Assembly (NCBI GenBank): GCA_022749755.1
Contig: CM040450.1
Span: 8,268,913-8,332,912 of the forward strand
Direction of reading: 5' to 3'
DNA length: 64,000 bases
Source of the DNA: Azadirachta indica
Taxonomy: Eukaryota; Streptophyta; Magnoliopsida; Sapindales; Meliaceae
The translations under genes and the position numbers were made by a program. This document shows positions 21,674 through 33,077 of this stretch, piece after piece. The first letter of the stretch is position 1. Each line of letters starts with the position of its first letter. A model generated the notes under the pieces. It had not been told where the DNA came from, ran no database searches, and saw only the letters and a list, made by a program, of their open reading frames with translations.

Positions 21674-24600
21674 CTAACCTTCAATGTTTAACAGCCTTAA
21701 ACATTGTTCAATCTTAGAAACAAATATTACCTTAGTGAGCATATCTGTAGGATTTTCTGTGGTATGAATCTTCAATAACTTCACCATACCTTTTGTTATC
21801 TTATCTCTAACAAAATGCAACCCTACATCAATGTGTTTTGTTCTCTCATGATACACTTGATGCTTGGCTAGCTGGATAGCACTCTGACTATCACAGAAAA
21901 TACTCATTTAATGCTTGGCTAGCTGGATAGCCTCTTTTACAGCTTCTGTTACAGCCATATATTCAGCCTCAGTTGTAGACAAAGTGACTAAGGTTGCAAA
22001 GATGCTTTCCAACTTACCACACAATTACAAAGAGTGAAGACAAAACCTGTTAAGGATATCTTCTTATCTATATCTGCTGCATAATCTGAGTCTACAAACC
22101 CAGTTATAAAATCTTGATCTGAGTTATATCTACCATACACCAACCTATAGCTGAGACTTCCCTTAATGTATCTCATTATCAATTTCACGGCATTCCAATA
22201 AGTCTTACCAGGATTCCCCATGAATCTACTTACAACACTAAGTGAGTGTGTTAAGTCTGGCCTTGAGCAAACCATGGTATACATAACACTACCAACTGCA
22301 CTTGCATATGGTACCCTTAACATATACTGCTTCTCTTCTTCAGCTTCTAGAATTTGGGTGCAAGATAGCTTGAAATGTGCTGCAAAGGCATCTTCACAGT
22401 TTTAGCATCTTGCATTCCAAACTCTTGTAACAACTTCCTCAGATACTGTTCTTGAGACGACATCAGAACTTTCTCCTTCCTGTTTCTTGCTATATCCATT
22501 CCAAGGATCATCTTACCACATCCAAAATCCTTTATCTCGAACTCAGAAAATAATTGCTCTTTTAACTCCATTATTTTCTCCTTATTCTTACTAGCAATTA
22601 ACATATCATCAACATAAATCAGCAAGTATACAATTTCATCTAGATTCTGACCTTTATAGTACACACAATTGTCAAACCAGCTCCTTTAAACCCTTTTCCT
22701 TATATAAATCCATCAAACCTCATGTTTCATTGCCTTAGGGACTGTTTCAGCTCGTACAAAGACTTACCTAGTAAACAAATTAGATCTTCTTTTCCTGTTT
22801 CTATAAACCCTTCAGGCTGTGACATGTAAATTTCTTCCTCTAGCGTAACATGTAAAAATGTTGTCTTCACATCTGTTTGTTCAAGCTCTAGATCAAAGAC
22901 AGCCACAATAACAAGTAGAATCCTTATAGATGTATGTCTAACCACAGGTGAGAACACTTCGCTGAAATCAACCCCTTATTTCTGAGTGAACCCTTTAGTT
23001 ACCAGCCCGGCTTTATACCTGACTTTTTCATTTTTTGTGTTACTATCCTTTTTCTTAAAAATTCACTTACATCCTACAATTTTCCTATCTTTCGGTTTTG
23101 ATACAAGCTTCCAAGTTATATTTTTCATTAGAGATCTCATTTCTTCTAGCATAGCCTGATGCCATTTTTTAGCTTTTGAACTCTTCAAAGCTTCTTTCAC
23201 ACATATTGGTTCTGTTTCATTCAGGTTAGCTACTACTTGCAATGCATATGCTATTAAGTCTGCATATCCATACCTAACAGATGGCTTCACTTGTCTCTTT
23301 GCTCTGTCTCTTACCAAGTTGTAATCTTGAACATTAACCTGCTGTTCAGTTTTCTTCCCAACTTCTGTTTCTGACTCAGCTTGATCTTTCCTTGTTGTAT
23401 CTAGCTCCACCTCCAGCTGAAGCTCATCTTGTTGCAACTTTTTAGTAACTTGACCTTACTGATGCATAATTTTGTTTTAGCATTTCATCTTCATGAAATA
23501 TCACATCTCTACATATTACATATTTGCCAGACTTACCATCATGACACCAAAGCTTATAGCCCTTCACACATTCAAGATAACCTATAAAAATTCCCTTTAC
23601 TGCTCTAGGATCTAATTTGCCTTGTTTATCATGGGCATAGGCTGTACACCCAAAAATTCTTAAATGATCTAGACATGGGGGGCATCCAGAGCAAATTTCT
23701 TCTGGAGTTTTAAAATTTAATGTTGTAATAGGACATCTATTAACAAGATACACAACTGTTGAGACAGCTTCTGCCCAAAAAGCTTTTGACAATCCAGCAC
23801 TCAGCAGCATGCACCTAACCCTCTCCATCAAGGTTCTATTAAGTCTCTCTGCAATGCCATTCTATTGTAAAGTATATTTTACTGTTCTATGCCTCATAAT
23901 CCCACACTTTTCACAGAATGAATCAAATTGTGCACCACAGAATTCCATGACATTATCTATTCTAAGTGCTTTGATTTTCTTCCCCTTTTGATTTTCTACC
24001 AAGGCCTTCCAACTTTTGAAGCTTTCTAGAACTTGATCTTTACTTTTCAAAACCTTAATCCATACCTTCATTGAATAGTCATCAATGAAGGAAACAAAGT
24101 ATTTTGGTCCACCTAGTGAAGTAACTTGAGCAGGTCCTCACAAATCTGAATGTATATAATCCAACACTCCTTCTGTTTTGTGCACACCTACCTCAAAACT
24201 TACTCTATGATGCTTTCCTAATACATAAAATTCACAAAATTTAAATGACTCCTATATGTCAACTCCAAGTAAGTCTTGCTTGCTTAGTTCTTTCATGCCT
24301 TTTCCATCTAGATGCCCTAACCTCATATGCTAGATCATCACTTTATCTATATTTCGATCAACCACAGTAACTAAATCTCTACTGATTGCAGTGCCTTCAA
24401 GACATAGAGGCCATTCTGCCTAACACCTTTCATCATTACCATGGAGCCCTTTAAGACCTTTAAAACTCCACCTTCAGCTCTAAAACTATACCCACTTAAA
24501 TCTAGCATACCTAAAGAAATCAGATTTCATTTCAGTTCTGGAACAAATCTGACATCTTGAAGTATCATATAAGTTTCATCATACAACTTTAATCTTATAA

Positions 24601-25555
24601 CACCAATTCCTTTTACACTACAAGACATGCTATTTCCCGTCAATAATTTCCCCCCATCTGACACGTTTAAAGATGAAAACAACGACCTGTCAGGACATAT
24701 ATGAAATGAACAACTTGAGTCCATGATCCACACACCTTCATTTCTTTCATCAGAGGCTATCAACAGAAAAACATCTTGAAAATCTTCGTCTGTTACTACT
24801 GCTGCTTTGGCTTGGTTTCCAATTGCCTGTTCTTTTTTCTGCTTTCTTCTTTCAGGGCAATCTCTTCTAAAGTGGCCTTCCTTATGACAATGGAAGCATT
24901 TTAACTTCTTTCCCTTAGACATTGATCTTCCATTCCTTTTGATCTTGTAATCTTTCTTCTCTAACCTTCCCCTTGCAGAAAGGCTCTTAGCAGAACCTAA
25001 ATCTTTTTCATCTTTCTTCCTACTTAACTCCTTTGAATTCAGTGATGCTTTGACAACATCCATTGAAACAGAATTCCTACCATAGAGCAAAGTATTTACA
25101 AAATGCTCGTAAGATTTAGAAAGAGATGTCAGCACTATAAGGGCTTGATCTTCATCTTCAATTTTGATATCTATTGTTTCCAGGTCAAGAATTATTTTGT
25201 TAAACTCATCTAGGTTCTCATTAATTGATCCTCCTTCTTCAAGACTGAAGGCATAAAGCTTTTTCTTCAAATACAATCAATTTGCCAAAGATTTTGTCAT
25301 ATACCTTGCCTGTAACTTATTCCAGATTCCAAAAGCTGTTGTTTCTTTTGAAACTTCCCTCAGCACCTTGTCAGATAAAGAAAGAACCAAGGCACTGTGT
25401 GCCTTTCTCATTATCTCCTTTTTATCTACTCCTGATACATCTTTTGGCATATTTGATTCTTCTTCAAGAGCAGCTTCAAGTCCTTCATGAACCAGAAAAG
25501 CTTTCATTTTAATCTTCCACAGATTAAAAATCATTTTCTCCTGTAAACCTTTCAA
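21674..25555 (-). pseudogene. Copia gag-pol polyprotein, interrupted by stops and frameshifts
   Basis: Gag occupies 25555-24900. A CCHC knuckle (CFHCHKEGHFRRDC) lies at 24857-24898. The protease block reads WIMDSSCSFHI, with Ser in place of the usual Gly after Asp-Ser. Integrase core pieces lie at 24071-23862 (ALRIDNVMEF, normally with Gly-Glu-Phe) and 23831-23442 (SKAFWAEAVSTVVYLVNR, FGCTAYAH). RT begins near 22957 (LEQTDVKTTFLH) and carries YVDDMLIA with the catalytic Asps at 22605-22616. RNase H includes GFVDSDYAADIDKK and ends near 21674. The pieces lie in different frames or are separated by stops, so no full polyprotein can be made. Sequence type is close to Tnt1-like copia elements. 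Confidence 0.88.
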
Positions 25556-25601
25556 TTGTGAACTTTGAAGACACCATGGCTTTGATCGCTCTTTTGAAGC
25601 T

Positions 25602-25613
25602 CTAATACCACTT
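25602..25613 (-). other. tRNA-Met primer-binding site of the copia element
   Basis: On the minus strand TGGTATTAGAGC lies three bases inside the 5' LTR. It differs by one base from the usual TGGTATCAGAGC, a common copia variant. Confidence 0.8.
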
Positions 25614-25615
25614 GT

Positions 25616-26042
25616 TGTGTTTCGATCATAACCAATCAGGGACTAAACCAGAAAAATCTGAGATTATCAGAACAACTAGTACCTAAATTAGCTTCTAGTA
25701 CAGAACCATCAAGACAATCAAGAATCTAAATAAGACAAACACATGAATAACTTCCAGAGGAAAGACAGATCACTTTTCATTCAAAATTTTTTTTTTCAAG
25801 TACAATGTTTACAGGTCTTCATTTTATAGTTAGCTTCACAGGATTCACAGAAACAGAAAAATCAACTCAGCTAACTGACTGAAAACATATTTTAACTTAT
25901 TCCTAACTGACTTATCCAATTTTTCAGTTTTAACTAACTACCTTTTTGCCAGCTAGAAAAGATGCTGACGCATCTTGGCTACAAATCTAGTATAAAACTG
26001 ACTTGAAGAAAACTAAGTCAGAATTCGGAATCACACTTAACA
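25616..26042 (-). repeat. 5' LTR of the copia element
   Basis: Partner of 21125-21549; same TG...CA ends, with scattered substitutions and small indels. It should hold the promoter of the minus-strand transcript. Confidence 0.88.
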
Positions 26043-27520
26043 TATATGATTTGCATTGACTGTTAATGATTTTTGGTTATAGGTTTTAATAGACACTATA
26101 TGAATGTAAAATAATGGTAAGAAAACGTTATTGTTCAAGTTTTTATTATAATTTATGGGTTTCTATAGTATTATTTTTCTACTTGGTTATAAGTTTTTGG
26201 TTATAGGTTTCCATTCGGTTTAAACTTTGTGATGGTATTTGGCGTTATAGGATTCTATACTAACTTATGGGTATGCTTGAGTGTTTTGTTATAGTACGTG
26301 GTGCTGTTTTTGTACTGAGTTATGAATTTTTTGTTTTGGGTTTCCATTTAGTTTGAACTGTGTGATCGTATTTGGTTTCGTAACATGAGTTGTATATTGT
26401 GTTGTGTTGGCTTGTAATAGTATGAGAACCCTAAAATATCCTCTTTTTGTAGGACATTATGGAAAGCAAGGACTCTCATATTTGAATGAAGGCCAATTTC
26501 ATGGGTTTAAGCTACGATCTAAAATGGCAAGATCCAGATACATGTAATAGATTGGTGGTTATCAACAGTATCACTAACCTTGCACCAAAAAGGAATATGA
26601 TGTTTGAAGAAGAATTTAATTTGCAAATCATGCAACCATAGGATAAGAAAAACTTTGTGGTTGTTGATGACAAAGATTTTTGGACATTTGAAGGGCACAC
26701 ATTGATCGTGGGTATAAGAAAATGAAGATTTAATGTGAGGTTCTTCCTCTTGCAATGAAATTGCCAAAGAAAAAGACATTGTTCATAGACCAACAATACA
26801 TTGTTCATAGACTAACAATACTCATATTATAAATCGTAGTTACATGAACGAGAACAGATGCATGCACAACATAAGGCTATTGCTTCTTAGGCATATAAAG
26901 ATTTATGCAACTCTTAAGGTCAGTGGTTTAGATGGCAATTATTTGAGTAGTAGCTCAGATGTCCATTTGTATGATGATTGCCTCCCTCCCCCTCAATGGC
27001 TAAAATCCTCTACAAACAATCAATATAACATGCCTGAATAAACACCCTTTAGCACCTAAACTCCTATACGAACATAAATAGAAGTCCAAAATATGGCCTC
27101 AAATACTTGTGAGGTTTTCCATAAACAAAACAACAATCAACCTTCCAAACTAGCTACCAAAACACATCACCTATGGAAGATAATATTCCCTTTACATAGG
27201 ACCCACAATCTCAAGTATTCCAATTAACCAGAAATATGTTAACTATTAGGACAACAATAAGGCATTGATAATGTTTATTTTAATTCATCCAGTGATGATG
27301 AATCAGATGATGGTCTTACTAGTAAGGCAGAAGAGAGTAATCAAGGCAAGGTCTGAGTAAAAGCAACAAACCAAGCAATGCTAAAGAAAAAGATGTGCTA
27401 CTCTCTATATATGAATATGATGACAATGATTGTGGACTTTGTTTTGATTTTGATATTGAAGACCGCCTGAACAATATACTTAAAGATGTCAGGAAGAATT
27501 TGTACAAGGCTGGAGATGGA
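26043..27520. other. Degenerate region between copia element and Mutator relic
   Basis: Repeated phrases such as GGTTATAGGTTTCCATT (26190-26350) occur. Around 27280-27320 the plus strand reads an acidic SSDDESDDG run, as is common in the N-terminal part of Mutator-type transposases. Many stops prevent a firm gene call. It may be the eroded 5' part of the relic that follows. Confidence 0.35.
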
Positions 27521-27529
27521 TGGGATTAA

Positions 27530-28040
27530 TTAAGAGTTGGCATGTATTTTAGGAGTATGGCCGAGACGACATCTGCATTGAAAGACCACACCATTAAGGA
27601 AGGATTTAGAATGCAAAGACTAAAGGTACAGAGGGGTAGGTTAACATTGCAGTGTTAGTGGCATTCCATATAAACATACGTTGCCATGCACAATCCAAAG
27701 TGATTGAAATACAAGTGACTTTACGGATGCAAGCTACAAGAAAGAAACTTACCTGAGGGCTTATACTGGTATGATTCATCCATTGTCAGACAAAAGCATG
27801 TGGCAACAAGTTGATGCTAAAGAAATTCTGCATCCACAAGTTAGAAAGCCATTAGGCAGGCCAAAACTAAATAGAATAAAGAAGGATAATGAAATCCTTG
27901 CTCACAAGAGGAGATATACTTTGAAGTACAGTGTTTATGACCAATATAGCCATAACAAAAAAGGTTGCCCAGTTAATTCAACCAATGCCAATAAAATGAC
28001 AAGGCGATATCAGGTAAAGTTTTATTGTGACAACTTGTAA
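27530..28040 (+). pseudogene. Mutator-like (MuDR) transposase relic lacking the catalytic core
   Basis: The first block (27535-27660) reads VGMYFRSMAETTSALKDHTI and then KEGFRMQRLKVQRGRL, matching the plant MuDR N-terminal domain (Gly-Met-x-Phe, Ala-Leu-x-x-Tyr/His, Val/Ile-x-x-Gly-Phe). Within about 70 bases the frame moves to the C-terminal part: YLRAYTGMIHPLSDKSMW, then LGRPKLNRIKK, then a CCHC-type knuckle with its first Cys pair reduced (YSVYDQYSHNKKGC). The roughly 400-residue DDE catalytic and SWIM region that normally lies between is absent. The open part at 27771-28040 encodes only the tail. Mutator-like families of this kind are abundant in plants. No terminal inverted repeats were identified. 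Confidence 0.75.
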
Positions 28041-30224
28041 AACTTATTCATATGTTGGTCTTTGAATATGCACATGGTAGAAGTGCAGTTGGCAAAACCC
28101 TACTATGCATTGTTCTTTTTATTTTGGTATCTTAGTATGCATATGGTAGAAATTATAAAAATTGACCCCAACTATGCATTTTCTATTCTTTTTTGGTAAC
28201 TCAGTATACATATAGTTAAGATTTAGTTGGATACACTTGTCTAAGCACTTTTTACTATGTTCTGTCACTTACAAGATCTACTCTATAGGTTTTTTAGTTT
28301 GCATTCACTATAAGACATCAGCCAAAACCTGCCTACCCACTTTGATAGCTTTCTTAGATTTTGAATATGCATATGTATCAGTTAAAGTTTGTGACAATGC
28401 ATATATCGCTGTTTGTGATAATGCATGTTCAACTAAATTTTCAAAAGAGAGTTATATTTGTTTTGATTATCTAGTTTTGTTCTATGCAATAATCTTTTAT
28501 CCAGTTGCAAGGGTGACATTAGCAACATATCTCATAACAATTTTTAGTTATTTACATAACTCATCAATTTGTGAACATATGTGTCAAAGTAATTTAATAT
28601 CTGACTAGTTTATGAGTATGCATATGTCTATGTTAAGGTAGTTATTTAGTTATTAACATTGCAATACAGAGAAGTTATATCTTAGTTTGGGAGAAACCTA
28701 GTTGAAATGCAATATTTGTCATATGTAATATGATTACAGTTTAGGTACATAAGTATGTTAATGTGCCTCCAGATTAGTGTTGAATAGATGTAGAGTCCTT
28801 TAATACACATCAGTGATGCTTTGACATATTTAAAATATAGTTCTCACTTTCTTAGAGCTGGGATTAATTTGCTCAAATAAAGCACCAGTTGTGGTAGTTG
28901 TAGGTTAGTGCTTCTTATTTTGTCTTGATTTTAATTTTCTTGTTTTTTGCGTGCTTATGCTAAGCTCACATTTGAAGCTTCGATTTAACATTAAAAATAT
29001 TGCAAGACTCAAGGCTTGCTACTAATGACCTTTATTCTTTGTCATCCCCATGTATTTTGACATTTATGCATTTGTTTCACTATAAATATATGATTAATTT
29101 GGTGCAACTATGTCTATACTCAACAAACCTATGTGCTAGTATGAAAAATTGATTACTATCATCTATTTGGCCAACTATCCCTTTTTATAAACAGGTAATC
29201 TATATAGTGGATGCTGAGATCTGAAATATATAAAATTGGGCTGCTTTTTTTTTTTTTTAATTTTTATAGTGTGGGATGGGAACTAGTGAAGACTTTACCA
29301 TTCTCCATCAATATTATATCGGGCAAATTTAAAAGAATTCAAATATCTACTTTTGCCATGCATGTTATACCTTCTAAGATTGGTATTATACAATTGCACA
29401 ATTTGCTGCCAAGCCTATCAGGTTTAAGAAATTTCTATTGAGGTCATAAAGATTTGAAATATATAATTGACTAAATGTGAAAAGACTCAAGCATGCCTTT
29501 TACCTTAGTTACTTGGTTTTATATTCTATTTGTCATTTCCATTGCCCATGAAAGACACCACGATTCATTAGTTTCTTGTTCAAGTGTCTTTTTTTAGACA
29601 CTTTTTTTTCCAATCTCCCTAGATAACTTGTAGTAAACATTGGATGTGATATGGTTTTAATCATGTTGCATGATGAACAAGATAATGTTAGAGTTATGCA
29701 TGTATAACTAGCTGACAGGAGAATTGATAGCGCATCAGGTGGTACCCAAACTAATTTTGAAGTTTTAATAAATATGTAGCACAACATATTATTACAACTA
29801 TCTATACAATCTAGGTGTTGCCGGCACAGTACATGAACAGCCAAAAATGATAAACCACCCTAAATACATTAGAAACTTAGGAAGTCAAAGTAGCACTTCA
29901 ATGGTTAATCTAGCAGGGAAGAGAGTGGTAACAAATGAATGCCTTGCAGTTCAAGGGAAGTGCATTCTAGCCTCTAAAGGACTATATATTAGTTCTGAGC
30001 CAATAGTTAGGTCAAGTTAGAGCACAACAACAAGATTAAACAAGATGAAGGTACTAATGCATTTTACCAATAAGGTAACTATATATTCTGTTTTCTTATA
30101 TGACTTACATTGGGAGAATTTTATTTCGTAATGTATCAAATTAATTATTATTGTTATAAATTATCTACACATATGTATACAAGGGAAATAATCATAATAA
30201 ATTGGAACTGACAGCAATAACAAT
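28041..30224. other. AT-rich region downstream of the Mutator relic, no gene
   Basis: Short phrases recur (for example ATGCATATGGTAGAAATT near 28050-28220). Open frames of 76-123 codons (28237-28608, 29211-29441, 29533-29844) lack domains and codon regularity. Possibly the rest of the transposon. Confidence 0.4.
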
Positions 30225-30420
30225 AGAATATATAGTTAGCTTTTTGTGAATGAAAGATTCTACAGTTGGTTTCTTATGAATGGAAGTATAGTTAGCTTTT
30301 TGTGAATGGAAGTATAGTTAGCTTTTTATGAATGGAAGATCAGTTAGCTTTTTGTGAATGGAAATTAGTTAGCTTTTTATAAATGGTAGTTTAGGTGACC
30401 TTTTGTGAATGGAAATCTAA
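30225..30420. repeat. Minisatellite, unit about 27 bp, about seven copies
   Basis: Units follow the consensus AGTTAGCTTTTTGTGAATGG plus a short variable AAGT/AAATT tail. They vary by G/A in TGTGAATG versus TATGAATG and by small indels. Spacing is about 24-30 bases. Confidence 0.85.
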
Positions 30421-31865
30421 TATAGTTTAGGATTACAACTTCCATACTGCTACACAATATCTATTCATCAATTGCAATGCCTTAACATAAACAATGTAGT
30501 AAAGGGTGCTTCTTTTAGGTTATTTTGTAAGTATGATATGCATTGAACTAGTTTTGTGGCACTATGTAAGTTGCCTTTTTTTTGTATCTTTTTATATATT
30601 TCGGCTCATAAATATTAGTTTTAGGAGCTGTGGGTGATAGAATAGATATTTGTTGTATATTTAAGAATGTGATACAAAATCAAAAACTAATTTTCTTATA
30701 TTAATACAAAAAAAGTTGGATTCATGTCATTGATAGTAGCTTACATGTACTGGGTCCTTACATAGAAGGTTAATTTTCTATTAATTGATTGGAATCCTTA
30801 ATGTTACAATGATGCATATTATCAATAGTGTGATTATGATGTGTAGAAGCATCTTAATGTCTTGGTGCATCTCTCTCATCTTTTTGAATGCTTTGCCATT
30901 GTATGTGTCTTCATAGAATTCTTAGACAGGTTCTTTAGTGTTGTCCCTTCTATACATTCTTGTTGTAATTGCATTATATTCATCCATTGTAGGCTTCCAC
31001 CACTTGTAGAAAGATATTCTTTGGACAACAATAATAAAATTTATGTGGCTTGTTTGATGATTATGAGATTAGCACAGATGCTCTCAAACCACACTCACAT
31101 GTTTTGTTATGAAACTTTAGTACACCTCCATTGATCTCATGTTCTTGGATGATTGTGTTTGAAAGAGATATAGATAATGCATGTAAAGGCATTTTGTTGC
31201 TATGGTGTTCTATGGCTTGTGACAATGAGGTTCAATAACTAAATATATGTGTGAAGAATAAGCGGTTGCTTCAAATATATAATGGTTTTTCCAACTATCA
31301 AATTCAATTTCAATTTCAAATTTCCTTCTCAGCCGTTGGACTATGATAGTGGATTGCAAATTAATATCTAATATACCGAAGAAACTTAACTATATAATAA
31401 CTAATTTTGTCTTAATTATATACTTTTCTTCATTTAATTAATTAAGTTAACATATGGATTTAAAAAAATATATGGTATATTTAGTTTATATAAATATATA
31501 GAGAGCTTCACACAAAATAATAATAATAAAGATAATCATAATACTAAAAATATTACTTAATATTATTTATTTAATTAATTTTTTAATTTGGCCTAATTTA
31601 CCTTCCCATGTGGATTATTAATTTATTTTTAATCTACATATAAAATATTACTCTTTTTTCTCGGTATATATTCTTTGCTTACTATACTTACAAGGGTAAA
31701 TATATAGGTTTTTTTTGTTACTTTTCTCATGTAATGATAACTTCAATAAGGGTAAATTTTTCTTTTTGTCAAAAACCATTAAAGATAATGATCATTTGTT
31801 GGTAATTGAGTTATTGTTGATGACTTTTAAAAAATTCAAGTTATTTGTGAAGATTGTCAATAAAT
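30421..31865. other. AT-rich spacer, no gene
   Basis: Open frames at 30862-31134 and 31715-31906 have no recognisable domain. The sequence leads into a dispersed repeat shared with 56.6 kb. Confidence 0.4.
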
Positions 31866-32684
31866 TTGAGGGTAAAATTGAAATAATCATAAATTCAATG
31901 ATATAAATTGTTACAAAGTTGTGTTGTACCCCAAGTTAATGGTTGTGAATGGGCCAAATCAGTCGAAACCCAGCCCACCCAGCCCATAAATAGTAATAAT
32001 ACAATTTAACAAGGTTTAGCTTGGCATGGCACGTTGTTGGATTGAGTTGGGCTAAAATAAAGCCTATGGGCGGTGCTTGGCCCAAGTCTGTAAAGGGCCA
32101 TGTTTGACCTAAAACAATAAAACACAAAAAAAAAAAAAAAAGGCATTTGGCTCATTTATATCAATTAAAAAAACTCATTTAATCTATTTATATCAATTTT
32201 TTTAATTACCTAACAAATAATATTAATTCTAAATTTAATTTAAAATATAAATTATTACAATAAAATTAATATTTTATTCATTCATATTAATTTTTTTATT
32301 ACCTAACAAATAGCATTAATTTTAAATTTAATATAAAATTTAATTAAATTTAAATTAGCAAATTATTATAATAAAAAATTAATTAATTATTTGTTCAATT
32401 TACTTTGAATACAACTATATAAGGTACATATATTTGTATCAATTTCTCAAATAATTAAATTTAATTATTTTTTCATTTAAATAATCTCTTGTATAAAACG
32501 AAAGTTTAGAGCAATAACACATAGAACCAAACAACCATTATGCCAAACCAAATAGCATTAGGTTTTGTTGCCTTAATTACAATTAAATCAAAATTAAATG
32601 TAATTAAAATCAAATCATTTAAATAAAAACAAGAATGTAAAAATTGGTTGGTTTTGACCATTTGTTTTAATCATAATTAAATAC

Positions 32685-32972
32685 AATTAAAGTTAAATCA
32701 TTTTTTTTTAGCAAACGTAATTATTGAGTTAAATTAATAAAAAATAAATAAAAAAAAGATAACACTAAGAGAGAAGGACATGAAACTAAGTCTCTGGAAA
32801 GAAAAACAACGAAAGATACAAAAGAACAAACACTTAGGCTCATGCAAATCGATAAGAAGGAAATCTCCACTCATCTTATCGAAGAAGACTAACAATCTCA
32901 TTGCCTAAGTTCAGACCACCGAGTTAACTCAGAAATATCAACACCGAAGATAGCCAATAATTAAAGTTAAAT
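32685..32972 (-). mobile_element. SINE-like retroposed insertion with 14-bp target duplication
   Basis: The sequence AATTAAAGTTAAAT occurs at 32685-32698 and again at 32959-32972 (19 bp if one mismatch is allowed). The 260 bp between start with a T run, which is a poly-A tail on the minus strand. The body is clearly less AT-rich than its surroundings. The related repeat copy B has an undisturbed site at 57410-57429. A long target duplication plus terminal poly-A is the mark of L1-type target-primed insertion. The minus-strand head contains GAGTTAACTCGGTGG and GGTCTGAACTT, which may be degenerate pol III A and B boxes; this is uncertain. Confidence 0.6.
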
Positions 32973-33077
32973 AATTTAAATTATAAATTAAAAATACAAA
33001 TGTTGTTTAGTTGGTCATTCAAATTCTATGAAAATTAGAAGTTAAAATACTAAAAGTAATTAAAGGTCATTCTCATG

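Larger units (their letters stand above)
21125..26042 (-). mobile_element. Ty1/copia LTR retrotransposon, minus strand, both LTRs present, coding region degenerate
   Basis: LTRs of about 425 bp lie at 21125-21549 and 25616-26042, and minus-strand gag-pol is in copia order (gag, protease, integrase, RT, RNase H). The primer-binding site (TGGTATTAGAGC) and a polypurine tract sit next to the LTRs. The 4.9 kb total is normal for the superfamily. The LTRs differ at many positions and the polyprotein has several stops, so the insertion is older than the gypsy element at 38.5 kb. The flanks are both TA-rich (tatata left, tatat right), but I could not fix an exact 5-bp target duplication. Confidence 0.9.

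Noticed and set aside
21118..26047. Exact 5-bp target duplication for the first copia element
   Set aside because: TATA-rich sequence on both sides is suggestive (atata/tatat), but with TG...CA LTR borders the flanks do not match exactly.
30862..31134. 90-codon open frame with many Cys and His
   Set aside because: Cys/His spacing fits no zinc-binding pattern; no splice-linked exon.
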